Shown piece by piece: positions 15,678-23,827 of a stretch of DNA of 42,415 bases (positions within the stretch are counted from its first letter, which is position 1; each line of letters starts with the position of its first letter). Location of the stretch: NCBI GenBank assembly GCA_943330235.2, contig CALQGY020000020.1, forward strand, positions 1 through 42,415, given 5' to 3'. The position numbers and the translations under genes are program-made. The notes beneath the pieces are model-generated. The model did not search any database. It had not been told where the DNA came from and saw only the letters and a list, made by a program, of their open reading frames with translations. Source of the stretch: Candidatus Kuenenia stuttgartensis (GTDB lineage: Bacteria > Gemmatimonadota > Gemmatimonadetes > Gemmatimonadales > Gemmatimonadaceae).

Positions 15678-17486
15678 TCACCCCGTCGCCACGATCTCTT
15701 CGCCGGGGTTGATGAACTGATCCACCTCAAACTGATACTGCCGGCTATACAGATCGCGATACCGTCCGCCCAGCGCGAGCAGTTCCGCGTGCGTGCCGCG
15801 CTCGACGATCTCGCCGGCTTCGAGCACGAGAATCTGATCCGCGCTCGTGATGGTCGACAAGCGGTGCGCAATGACGAACGTCGTGCGCCCGGTGCGCAGG
15901 CGACGCAGTCCTTCCTGAATGGCCTGTTCGCTTTCGCTGTCCAGCGATGACGTGGCTTCGTCGAGAATGAGCACGCGCGGATCGGCCAGAATGGCGCGCG
16001 CGATCGCGACGCGCTGACGCTGGCCGCCGGACAACTTCACGCCGCGTTCGCCGACGATGGTGTCATAACCCTGCGGGAAGCCCGAGATGAATTCGTGCGC
16101 GTTGGCGATCTTCGCCACCGCTTCGACTTCTTCGTGCGTGGCCCCGGGCTTGGTGAAGGCGATGTTCTCCTTCACCGTGCCGTCGAACAGGAAGTTGTCC
16201 TGCATGACCACGCCCAGATGCCGCCGATACTCGCGCAGCTTGAGGTCGGCGAGTGGGCTGTCATCAATCAGGATCTTGCCCTGCTGCGGTTGCGCGAACG
16301 CCATGATGAGCGAGATGAGCGTGCTCTTGCCCGAGCCGCTGGAACCCACCAGCGCGGTGGTGGTACCGGCGGGGGCGATGAACTGCACGCCCTTGAGCAC
16401 CGGCACATCCTTCTCGTACTCAAACCACACGTTGTTGAACTCCACGCGACCGACCACCGCCGGTACGGGATGCTTGGTCGCGTCTTCCTGATCTTCCGTG
16501 GCCATGTCGCGCAGTTCGCGAATGCGATCAAGCCCGGCAAACGCTTCGGTGATTTGCGTGCCGATGCTGGCGATCTGCACCAGCGGCATCGTCACCATCG
16601 CGATGAAGAAGACGAACGTGATCAGACCACCCACCGTCATGCGGCCTTCGATGACATCGCGTCCGCCGACGTACATCGCGATCAGGCCAATCACGCCGAC
16701 GACCGCAAGCCCCAACGTGCCGGTGAGTGATGTGCCGGTGATGGTCTGCGCAATATTCTGGAACAGTCGCTGCACGCCTTCACCGAACACCGCCTTCTCG
16801 CGTTCTTCGGCGGTGTACACCTTGATCAGGCGGATGCCGCCAATCGTTTCGGTGAGGCGTCCGGTGACTTCTGCCGTGATGACGCTACGTTGACGGAAAA
16901 TGGGGCGCAGCCGTTTGAAGGCGATGCTCATGCCGGCGCCGAAGAAGCCGAGGAACACCACCGTCGCCAGCGTGAGGCGCCAGTTGAGATAGAGCAGCAC
17001 GCCCAAGGCCGCGATCGCGCTCAGGATGCCGCCGGTGAGCTGGATGAGTCCCGTGCCGATGAGATTGCGGATCCCTTCCGGATCGTTCATCACGCGCGAG
17101 ACCAGCACCCCGCTCTTCGTGCTGTCGAAGAAGCGCACCGGCAACCGGATGAGGTGTCCCTGCACTTCTTCACGCAGCCGCGCGATGGCCTGTTGCGCCG
17201 CGACGCTCACGACCTGGGAGAGTGCATAGCCGGTGATGGATTGCACGATGGTCGCCGCGAGGCCGGCGAGCGCGATGTAGCCGAGCAATCGCACATCGCG
17301 ATTCGGCAGGACCTCATCGAGGACCTTCTTGGTGGAATACGGCAGCACGAAGCCGGCGGTGCGGCTGATAACCATCAGCACGAGACCGATCGCCACGGAC
17401 TGACGGTGGCTCCAGATGAGGGCACGGGCTTCTACCCACGCGCGCTTCGAGTCGTACTTGGGCTTTTTTGAGTTTGGGGTCGCCAT
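15678..17486 (-). CDS. ABC exporter, fused permease and ATPase (MsbA-type)
   Basis: A 602-residue half-transporter. Six transmembrane helices fill roughly residues 30-310. The ATPase follows with Walker A GSSGSGKST (382-390), Q-loop MQDNFLF, signature LSGGQ (485-489) and Walker B LILDEATS (506-513), then a switch His in VIAHRLST. It should act as a homodimer exporting a lipid, drug or peptide; MsbA-like lipid flipping is one option. ATG at 17486 is preferred, but a GTG five codons earlier (17501) is equally possible, since neither has a clear ribosome site. It is divergent from the desaturase gene. Confidence 0.93.
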   Translation of the reverse strand: MATPNSKKPKYDSKRAWVEARALIWSHRQSVAIGLVLMVISRTAGFVLPYSTKKVLDEVLPNRDVRLLGYIALAGLAATIVQSITGYALSQVVSVAAQQAIARLREEVQGHLIRLPVRFFDSTKSGVLVSRVMNDPEGIRNLIGTGLIQLTGGILSAIAALGVLLYLNWRLTLATVVFLGFFGAGMSIAFKRLRPIFRQRSVITAEVTGRLTETIGGIRLIKVYTAEEREKAVFGEGVQRLFQNIAQTITGTSLTGTLGLAVVGVIGLIAMYVGGRDVIEGRMTVGGLITFVFFIAMVTMPLVQIASIGTQITEAFAGLDRIRELRDMATEDQEDATKHPVPAVVGRVEFNNVWFEYEKDVPVLKGVQFIAPAGTTTALVGSSGSGKSTLISLIMAFAQPQQGKILIDDSPLADLKLREYRRHLGVVMQDNFLFDGTVKENIAFTKPGATHEEVEAVAKIANAHEFISGFPQGYDTIVGERGVKLSGGQRQRVAIARAILADPRVLILDEATSSLDSESEQAIQEGLRRLRTGRTTFVIAHRLSTITSADQILVLEAGEIVERGTHAELLALGGRYRDLYSRQYQFEVDQFINPGEEIVATG

Positions 17487-17630
17487 GCCGGAAACTACCA
17501 CGGCAGGCGACCTGCCGCCGCCACCGCTGACGGCCTCGATGGCTTGGCGCTATCTTTCCGCCGTGATGTCCGTCGCGCGCCCGGAGCCATCGGGGTGCGC
17601 CACGTCCCAGCCTCTCCCTTCCTTTTGGGC

Positions 17631-18599
17631 ATGTACATACCGAACGCGGAAACCATCGCCAAGATGGAAGTGCTCGCCGACCTCGAGCCGGTCGTCGACG
17701 AACTGATGGAAGCGCATGAAGCCAAGCGCATCCTGTGGTTTCCCAGTGAAATTCTGGCCGCGCCGCCGGATACCGATCCGGACGCGCACGTCAAAGGGCT
17801 GCGCGAGCGCGCCCGCGGCATCAGCATGCCCAGCCGTGTCGCGCTGGCCCTCAACACGCTGACCGAAGAAGGGCTGCCGCACTTCCATCGCCTCTTGGCC
17901 GTGTACCTGGGCAATGAGTCGTTCTGGTCGAAGTGGACCAACCTCTGGACGGCCGAGGAAGACCGGCACGGCGCCATCCTGCACGACTACGCGCACGACA
18001 GTCAGGTGCTCGTCAATCCGGTGCTGGAGCGGATGCAGTTCGAGTACATGAAGGCCGGCTTCGCGCCCGAGTGGGACCGCGACCCGTACCGCGTCTTCGT
18101 CTACACCTCGCTGCAGGAGCGGGCCACGCAGGTCAGCCACGCCAACACGGGCAAGCTGGCCAGTGAGTACGAGCCGCTCATCGGGACCGTGCTCTCCCAC
18201 GTCGCCAAGGAAGAGGCGCGTCACTACGTGTTCTACCGGGAAATCTTCGCGCGGGTGCTCGAGCGGGATCCCAACAATGCCATGGTGTCGGCGGCGCTCA
18301 TCATGCCGTCCATCGACATGCCCGGGCTGAACATGCCGCATTTCCGTGAGATGGCCGATGTGATTCGACGTGCCGGCATCTACGGCCCGCGCGATTACCT
18401 CAAGATCGTGGAAGATCTCATCAAGTTCTGGGCTATTGACGCGGTGGACGGGCTCAACGAGATGGGACGGAAGGCGCAGGAGAAGATCATGGCGGTGCCG
18501 GCGCGTCTTGAGCGCGTGGCCGACATGATGGAAACCCGCAGTCGCGCCAAGACGTTCTCCTTTGCGGTGGCATTCGAACGCGAGTTCGCGATGGACTGA
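17631..18599 (+). CDS. Acyl-[acyl-carrier-protein] desaturase
   Basis: A 322-residue soluble di-iron enzyme predicted to introduce a double bond into acyl-ACP, like plant stearoyl-ACP desaturase and mycobacterial DesA. The iron ligands are visible: LTEEGLP (Glu79/80 region), EEDRH (109-113), LQERA (Glu163) and EEARH (194-198). WTAEEDRHG and SHANTGK are family signatures. The start is placed at ATG 17631; the frame is open further upstream (TTG at 17544), but those residues do not look like the family's N-terminus. No strong Shine-Dalgarno is seen. The divergent MsbA-type gene and this one may both serve membrane lipid composition. Confidence 0.92.
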   Translation: MYIPNAETIAKMEVLADLEPVVDELMEAHEAKRILWFPSEILAAPPDTDPDAHVKGLRERARGISMPSRVALALNTLTEEGLPHFHRLLAVYLGNESFWSKWTNLWTAEEDRHGAILHDYAHDSQVLVNPVLERMQFEYMKAGFAPEWDRDPYRVFVYTSLQERATQVSHANTGKLASEYEPLIGTVLSHVAKEEARHYVFYREIFARVLERDPNNAMVSAALIMPSIDMPGLNMPHFREMADVIRRAGIYGPRDYLKIVEDLIKFWAIDAVDGLNEMGRKAQEKIMAVPARLERVADMMETRSRAKTFSFAVAFEREFAMD

Positions 18600-18709
18600 T
18601 GCGGTGCGCGATGCCGGGTGCCCTGTGTGGCGCTCGGCATCGGCACTGGCACTGTGCGCGATCGCCGCACGGGATGGGTCTTCGCGCAGGCACTCCGCAC
18701 TTTCTGCCA

Positions 18710-19387
18710 ATGTCCGAGCTACTCCGGGCCCCTGCGCCCCTTCTCGACGCCATCCGGGCGCGCGATGCGCAGGCCGTGGCGGCCTCGCTCGACGCCAATC
18801 GGCGACTCGTGTCGTCCCTTGGGCCGGCAGGCGAGACCCTCGTGCTCTACGCCTGCTACGTGGGCGCGCCCGAGCTGGCCCCGATTGTGTCGGTCGAGCG
18901 GCCGTATGACGCCTGTGAGGCGGCGGCGCTTGGTGACTTGGCGGCCCTCAACGCCGCCCTCGATCGCAATGCGGACCTGATTTCCCGGCGCAGTAAGGAC
19001 GGGTGGACACCACTGCATTTGGCCGGCTTTTTCGGTCGCGACGACTGCGCGGCGTATCTCATCGACAACGGCGCGCCGCTGGATGCGCTCTCCACCAATG
19101 CCACGCGCAATACGCCGCTGCACGCGGCGCTGGCCGGCGCCACCAACGCCACGCTGGTGCGACGCTTGGTGTTTGCGGGCGCCGACGTGTCATCGCGGGG
19201 GGAGGGGGGCGTGCAACCGCTGCATCTGGCGGCGTCGCGCGGCAACCAGCCGCTGTGCGAGCTGCTTATCGCCCGCGGCGCCAACCCGGCGGCCACGACC
19301 GATGACGGGGCGACCCCGGCGACACTGGCCGCGGCCCGTGGCTTTCCTGAACTGGCAGCGGCGTTGACCGCACGTACCGCGTCCTGA
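18710..19387 (+). CDS. Ankyrin-repeat protein
   Basis: A 225-residue protein made of ankyrin repeats. Clear units include DGWTPLHLAGFFGRDDCAAY, NTPLHAALAGA, VQPLHLAASRGNQPLCE and DGATPATLAAARGFPEL, each the usual ~33-residue helix-turn-helix. The first 80 residues are a more degenerate repeat region. No signal peptide or catalytic domain is seen, so it is likely a cytoplasmic protein-binding scaffold; partner unknown. The ATG at 18710 gives a clean soluble N-terminus. It lies 110 bp downstream of the desaturase on the same strand. Confidence 0.9.
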   Translation: MSELLRAPAPLLDAIRARDAQAVAASLDANRRLVSSLGPAGETLVLYACYVGAPELAPIVSVERPYDACEAAALGDLAALNAALDRNADLISRRSKDGWTPLHLAGFFGRDDCAAYLIDNGAPLDALSTNATRNTPLHAALAGATNATLVRRLVFAGADVSSRGEGGVQPLHLAASRGNQPLCELLIARGANPAATTDDGATPATLAAARGFPELAAALTARTAS

Positions 19388-19432
19388 TCGCGCGGTCAGT
19401 CACGGTTGGTGCCACGACCGCCTGCCGGTCCC

Positions 19433-19496
19433 GCGTGCCGCGACCGCGTGCCGCGACCGCGTGCCGCGACCGCGTGCCGCGACCGCGTGCCGCGGG
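19433..19496. repeat. 13-bp tandem repeat in the spacer after the ankyrin gene
   Basis: Unit gcgtgccgcgacc repeats exactly four times from 19433 to 19484, with a nearly complete fifth copy to about 19496. It abuts the hairpin at 19494-19517 and lies between the convergent ankyrin and creatininase-family genes. No coding role is evident. Confidence 0.92.
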
Positions 19497-19517
19497 ACCG
19501 TCACCATGGACGGTCCC
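19494..19517. terminator. Hairpin between convergent ankyrin and creatininase genes
   Basis: Perfect 9-bp stem gggaccgtc (19494-19502) / gacggtccc (19509-19517) with a 6-nt loop, located between two gene ends. No U-tract on either strand; a bidirectional terminator is plausible. Confidence 0.55.
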
Positions 19518-19528
19518 ACGGCCACGGC

Positions 19529-20410
19529 TCACTGCGGAATGAACGTCTTAATCTGCCGTACGGCGTAGCTGACCTTGTTCTCGAAGGCCATCTTGCCGAT
19601 GGCGCGCGTGGACTTCCGGGCGTCGCCGGTGATGCCGTTGTTGATGCGCTTCGCGTTCGGGTCGCGCGGGGCGCCGCGCTCCATGACCGGGTCGCCGACA
19701 GCCGTCGGGATGAGCTCTTCACGCGTCCACGCCTGTCCGCCGAGGAACAGCATTTCGGACGTGTCGGGGATGCCGGCGTGCGAGCTGACGGGCAGCCCCT
19801 TCTCGGCCAGCATCTTGTCGAAGTCGTCCTGCGCCTTGGCGTACACTTCGTCGCAGAAGAACACGTGAATGCCCTGCGACGCGTACTTGGCTTCGAGCTT
19901 GTCGGCGACGGACTTGTAGGCGTTGGGCTGTCCGCCGCCGTGATCGCCCATGATGACGACGTTCTTGAAGCCGGTGGCGATGGCCTGTTCCGAGACGCGC
20001 TCAAGAATGGCGCTGAGTAATTCGGGGGTGAGTCCGATGGTGCCGGGCAGCGTGGCGCTGGCATTGTTGGGCGTATACGGCAGCACCGGCATGGCGATGG
20101 CGTTCCCCAAGCGCAGTGCGATTTCCTTGACCGTGAGCTGACCCATCAGGGTGTGGCCGCCGTTGACGTTCTGGGGGCCACGCTGTTCGGTGCCGCCGGT
20201 ATAGAACAGCGCCGTGGTCTTCCCGGCGTCGATGGCCGCCTTCACTTCGGGCCAGGTCATCATCCCGAACTCGACCAGCGGTTCGGCCGACTTGGCGGCT
20301 TTGGCCGACTTGGATGCGGCCTTCTTGGCGGGGGCCTGAGCGTGGCTGCTGGTGGGAAGGGCCAACGCAGCGGTGAACGCCAGGGCGGTGGCGAATGCAG
20401 TGGGGCGCAT
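19529..20410 (-). CDS. Creatininase-family amidohydrolase, exported
   Basis: A 293-residue protein with a Sec signal peptide (hydrophobic core then SSHAQA) and a short Lys/Ala-rich linker. The rest matches the creatininase fold, a metal-dependent amidohydrolase family: GGTEQRGPQNVNGGHTLM corresponds to the family's first metal loop, GDHGGGQPNAY to the central Gly-rich loop and SSHAGIPDTSEML to the third. Some positions that are His/Asp in characterised enzymes differ (Arg after EQ, for example), so metal binding may be altered. Family members act on creatinine, formamides or peptide-maturation substrates; this one's substrate is unknown. ATG 20410 begins the signal peptide. Confidence 0.85.
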   Translation of the reverse strand: MRPTAFATALAFTAALALPTSSHAQAPAKKAASKSAKAAKSAEPLVEFGMMTWPEVKAAIDAGKTTALFYTGGTEQRGPQNVNGGHTLMGQLTVKEIALRLGNAIAMPVLPYTPNNASATLPGTIGLTPELLSAILERVSEQAIATGFKNVVIMGDHGGGQPNAYKSVADKLEAKYASQGIHVFFCDEVYAKAQDDFDKMLAEKGLPVSSHAGIPDTSEMLFLGGQAWTREELIPTAVGDPVMERGAPRDPNAKRINNGITGDARKSTRAIGKMAFENKVSYAVRQIKTFIPQ

Positions 20411-20582
20411 AGGAGGGGAGTTCCGGTGGAAAGGCGGCCAGGAGGGAGGGCCGGTGGGACGCGCGGACAACGTCGGTCCGCGCGATGCTGCCATGAACAG
20501 AACGAGCGGCGGGCCAGATCGTTGAGGTCCGCGAGCGGCCGCCGCGCGAGCGGGTTGATGGCTCGGAAGCCGAGGCCGAACG

Positions 20583-20617
20583 CAACAGGGCGTCGCAACC
20601 ATTGCGACGCCCTGTTG
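20583..20617 (-). terminator. Hairpin after the cytochrome b562-like gene
   Basis: Perfect 16-bp inverted repeat caacagggcgtcgcaa (20583-20598) / ttgcgacgccctgttg (20602-20617), with a loop of only 3 nt, so the inner pairs may open. It lies 22 bp after the stop of the minus-strand gene at 20639. No U-tract follows. The remaining upstream spacer of the creatininase gene (20411-20582) shows nothing else I can assign. Confidence 0.7.
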
Positions 20618-20638
20618 ACCATGAGTGCGTTACCGCGC

Positions 20639-21091
20639 TCAGTGAGCCGGAGGAACGGCCTTCTTGATGCGGAACTCCTTGTGCCCTTCCTTCTGCTGAT
20701 CCTTCATGGCATCGAGGATGGTGACCGCTTCGGTGTTCTTCCCGGCCTTGATCGCGGCCCGCATTTTGTCGACCGTGACGAGGAACTGCTTGATACCGGC
20801 CTGATAGTCCGCGACGAACTTGGCCTGCTCAGCGGCGGGCACCTGACCCTTCTTCTCCGGCTCGAGCGCCAGCGCGGCCTTGGCGTTGGTCTCAATCACC
20901 GTCAGCTGCTCGAGCGTGGCGGCGTTCTGGGCCGCATCGTCGATCTGACGCCCCACAGCCTTAAACGCCGTATTGATGGCGCTCATCTTCTTGGCGAGCG
21001 GGGTCTTTTCTTCCTGCTGGCCGGACGCGACCTGCGACAGAGACAGCGCGAGGACGCAGAGGGCACCAAGCTGCCGAATTCGAAATTGCAT
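20639..21091 (-). CDS. Exported cytochrome b562-like four-helix-bundle protein
   Basis: A 150-residue protein with a Sec signal (cleavage near VASG/QQ). The mature part is helical and aligns by eye with cytochrome b562: KKMSAINTAFKAVGRQIDDA near its start places Met36 where the haem-ligating Met lies, and MKDQQKEGHKEFRIKK near its end places His137 where the ligating His lies. A single non-covalent haem b is therefore likely, with a periplasmic electron-carrier role. Family similarity is weak in the middle, so a haem-free relative is possible. It lies divergently next to the Rieske/cytochrome b operon. Confidence 0.68.
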   Translation of the reverse strand: MQFRIRQLGALCVLALSLSQVASGQQEEKTPLAKKMSAINTAFKAVGRQIDDAAQNAATLEQLTVIETNAKAALALEPEKKGQVPAAEQAKFVADYQAGIKQFLVTVDKMRAAIKAGKNTEAVTILDAMKDQQKEGHKEFRIKKAVPPAH

Positions 21092-21463
21092 GGCGGAGTG
21101 GGTACGAAGGGTCAGAAAGGTGGATCCTCGGCGTATGCCGAGTGGCGTATGCCGAGTGGCGAAAGCCGAGCAACGACGGCCGAATTGGATGTGCCGAGCG
21201 GCATATACCAAGGGGCGCCGTGCTGCGGAAGGTACGCACGAGACCGCGTGTTTGCTGAGGTACCGTCGGCAGCGGGAACTGTTCCCCTCAACCCACCGCG
21301 CACGGGCGAGAGCCTCGACAGCGAAGCGTGCGTACGGTACGTATACTACCGATCGGGACCGACCGGCTGGGATGGCTGCGTTCCCACCGTCGACCGCGCG
21401 GCCTAGACCCGCTCTGAGCCGCTATGTCCCCCCCGCCTGCTGCATTCCGGATCCCACGCGGAC
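21092..21463. other. 372-bp divergent intergenic region
   Basis: Spacer between the b562-like gene (minus) and the Rieske gene (plus). It contains the 14-bp repeat array at 21130-21171 and a related imperfect copy near 21191-21209. No RNA gene or convincing small ORF is visible. It must hold the promoters of both respiratory genes, but I could not assign -35/-10 boxes with confidence. Confidence 0.6.
21130..21171. repeat. 14-bp tandem repeat in the spacer upstream of the Rieske gene
   Basis: Three units: ggcgtatgccgagt (21130), an identical copy (21144) and ggcgaaagccgagc (21158). The first two units contain a small self-complementary core (ggc-gtat-gcc; the third reads ggc-gaaa-gcc), giving possible mini-hairpins. 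An imperfect relative, gccgagcggcatatacc, follows at about 21193. Confidence 0.85.
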
Positions 21464-22000
21464 ATGACCGAGAATCACCCTGCGCCTGACCGGCGCAACT
21501 TCCTCGCCAAGGCTGCGTCAATCGTCATTGGCGGCCTCATTTCGATCGTGGCGCCTGTGGCGGGCGTCTTCACGTTCCTCGATCCGCTGCGCCGAAAGTC
21601 GGACACGCGCGGTCTGGTGCGGGTGGCCTCATTGGCCTCGTTGCCCAGCAGCGGTGAGCCGCGCAAGTTCCCAGTGCTCGACACGCTGGTGGACGCGTGG
21701 AACACCACCGAGAACGTGCCGGTCGGCTCCGTCTACGTGCAGAAAACCGAGGAAGGAAAGGTGCGAGTGCTCAATGCCGTCTGCCCGCACCTGGGCTGCT
21801 CGGTGGGCTACAATGCCACGTCGCACGGCTACTTCTGCCCCTGTCACAAGAGCAGCTTTGCGGTGGACGGTCGCATCCTCGACCCCAAGAGCCCCAGCCC
21901 GCGGGCGATGGACGAACTGGAGTCGGTGGTCCGTGATGGCGAAGTCTGGGTGAAATTCCAGAACTTCCGCAAAGGCTCTCCCGACAAGATCCCCGTCTGA
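21464..22000 (+). CDS. qcrA: Rieske iron-sulfur protein of a cytochrome bc-type complex
   Basis: A 178-residue quinol-oxidising subunit. The N-terminus has a Tat-like RRNFLAKA motif followed by one membrane anchor (about 17-40). The [2Fe-2S] ligands are in CPHLGC (107-112) and CPCHKSSF (125-132): two Cys, two His, plus the disulfide pair. It would move electrons from quinol at the cytochrome b Qo site to a cytochrome c. Its stop overlaps the start of the next gene (TGATG), so the two are coupled. Confidence 0.95.
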   Translation: MTENHPAPDRRNFLAKAASIVIGGLISIVAPVAGVFTFLDPLRRKSDTRGLVRVASLASLPSSGEPRKFPVLDTLVDAWNTTENVPVGSVYVQKTEEGKVRVLNAVCPHLGCSVGYNATSHGYFCPCHKSSFAVDGRILDPKSPSPRAMDELESVVRDGEVWVKFQNFRKGSPDKIPV

Positions 22001-23784
22001 TGGCCGACGGATCCAACTGGCTGGACCACCGCACCGGCTACAAGTCGCTGCTGCACGAAGCGCTGTTCGAGAACGTTCCGGGCGGTGCGCGCTGGCGCTA
22101 TGTGTGGGGCAGCACGCTGACGTTCTTCTTCACCGTGCAGGTCATCACGGGACTGTTCCTGTGGATGTCCTACAGCCCCAGTTCGCAGACGGCGTGGGAG
22201 AGCGTGAACTTCATCCAGCACCAGATGTGGGGTGGCTGGTTCTTGCGCGGCCTGCACCATTTCGTGGCACAAGCCATGACGGTGCTGCTGGTGCTTCACC
22301 TCATGCAAGTCATCATCGACGGCGCGTACAAAGCCCCGCGCGAGGTGAACTACTGGTTTGGCGTGGGGCTGTTGGTGTTGGTGCTGGCGCTGTCGCTCAC
22401 GGGCTATCTGCTGCCGTGGGATCAGAACGGCTATTGGGCGACGGCGGTCTCCACCAACATCGTGGGGATGAGCCCGGGGATCGGCCAGCCGCTCCAGACG
22501 GTCGTGGTGGGTGGCGACAGTTACGGACACCACACGCTGACGCGTTTCTTCGCGTTGCACGCGGGGGTCATTCCGGGGCTGATCATGCTGCTGATCGTGG
22601 GGCACGTGTATCTGTTCCGCCGTCACGGCATCACGCCCAAGCTGCCGCCCAAGGGTCCGGACGAAGGCTTCTGGCCGGAGCAGGTGCTGCGCGATGCGGT
22701 CGCGTGTCTGGCCGTGTTGGCCGTCGTGGTGTTCTTCATTGTGCGGGAGCATGGCGCGCCGCTGGGTGCCCCGGCCGACCCGGCCGAGCAGTTCTCGGCG
22801 GCGCGCCCGGAGTGGTACTTCCTGTTCCTGTTTCAGCTGCTCAAGTATTTCCCCGGCAAGACGGAGATCTTGGGCGCCATCGTGCTTCCGACGGTGTGCA
22901 TGCTCCTGCTGGTGGCGATGCCCATCCTGGGCCGGTGGAAGCTGGGGCATCGCTTCAATCTGGGCTTCATGGGCGTGCTGCTAGCGGGCGTGGTACTGCT
23001 GTCGTGGCAGGCGGTGGCCGCCGACCGTAACGATGCGGACTATCAAGTGGCCAAGCGTGTCGCCGCGCGTGACGCGGAGCGTGCGACGGTCTTGGCCGAT
23101 GCGGGTGTGCCCATCACCGGCGCGCTGACGCTGATGCGCAACGATGCGTACACGCAGGGGCCGCGCATCTTCTCGCGCAATTGCGCGTCATGCCATCGCT
23201 ACGACGGTCACGACGGTATGGGCAACGCGCTACCCAAGGACTCCATCTCGGCGTCGGATCTGAAGGGCTACGGATCGCGCGCGTGGGTGAAGGGATTCCT
23301 CAACGTCGACACCATTGTGACGGCGCGCTACTGGGGCCGCACCGAGCACGCGGAAGGCGACATGGTGGGGTGGCTGAACGATCACATCCCCGAGACGCCG
23401 GAAGCCATCGCGAATCGTCAGCTCGCGGTGCTGGCGTTGTCGTCGCAGGCGCAGCTCAAGTCGCAGGCGGCGCTCGATCACGCGGACAGCGCGCAGATCG
23501 CGGCCGGCATTGCGTACATGCGCAACACGAAGGGCGGCTGCGCCGAGTGCCACGTGTTTCAGGACGTGGGCACCGACAGTCCTGAGCTCACCGGCTGGGC
23601 CTCACGGGAGTGGATGATCGCCTTCGTGAACGATCCGAGTCATCCGCGCTTCTTCGGCCGCGACAATGATCGCATGCCGTCGTACGGCAAAGAGAAGAGC
23701 TTGAGCGATCGCGAGATCGCGCTGGTGGTGGACTGGATTCGCGGGGAGTGGTACACGCCGAAGGTGGCGGGGAAGACGCCGTAA
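22000..23784 (+). CDS. qcrB: Cytochrome b fused to a C-terminal diheme cytochrome c
   Basis: A 594-residue fusion. Residues 1-340 are cytochrome b with about eight membrane helices. Haem-ligand His pairs are H86/H100 in helix B and H187/H202 in helix D; the latter spacing of 15 is one more than in mitochondrial cytochrome b and is typical of cytochrome b6. The Qo motif PEWY is at 270-273. Residues 345-594 form a periplasmic cytochrome c region with two haem sites, CASCH (395-399) and CAECH (514-518), replacing separate c1/f and carrier subunits. Together with the Rieske protein this would be a complete quinol:cytochrome c reductase in two genes. A hairpin follows immediately. Confidence 0.93.
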   Translation: MADGSNWLDHRTGYKSLLHEALFENVPGGARWRYVWGSTLTFFFTVQVITGLFLWMSYSPSSQTAWESVNFIQHQMWGGWFLRGLHHFVAQAMTVLLVLHLMQVIIDGAYKAPREVNYWFGVGLLVLVLALSLTGYLLPWDQNGYWATAVSTNIVGMSPGIGQPLQTVVVGGDSYGHHTLTRFFALHAGVIPGLIMLLIVGHVYLFRRHGITPKLPPKGPDEGFWPEQVLRDAVACLAVLAVVVFFIVREHGAPLGAPADPAEQFSAARPEWYFLFLFQLLKYFPGKTEILGAIVLPTVCMLLLVAMPILGRWKLGHRFNLGFMGVLLAGVVLLSWQAVAADRNDADYQVAKRVAARDAERATVLADAGVPITGALTLMRNDAYTQGPRIFSRNCASCHRYDGHDGMGNALPKDSISASDLKGYGSRAWVKGFLNVDTIVTARYWGRTEHAEGDMVGWLNDHIPETPEAIANRQLAVLALSSQAQLKSQAALDHADSAQIAAGIAYMRNTKGGCAECHVFQDVGTDSPELTGWASREWMIAFVNDPSHPRFFGRDNDRMPSYGKEKSLSDREIALVVDWIRGEWYTPKVAGKTP

Positions 23785-23808
23785 GCGACCACGGATCAGG
23801 TGGTCGCT
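23784..23808. terminator. Hairpin after the cytochrome b/c fusion gene
   Basis: Perfect 9-bp stem agcgaccac (23784-23792) / gtggtcgct (23800-23808), loop 7 nt. It begins at the last base of the stop codon and lies in the 43-bp gap to a convergent gene, so it may serve both. No U-tract. Confidence 0.6.
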
Positions 23809-23827
23809 CCAGGCCACAACGAACCGC

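Noticed and set aside
17631-18599. Di-iron cyclase AcsF of bacteriochlorophyll synthesis
   Set aside because: Ligand spacing and WTAEEDRHG match acyl-ACP desaturases, not AcsF.
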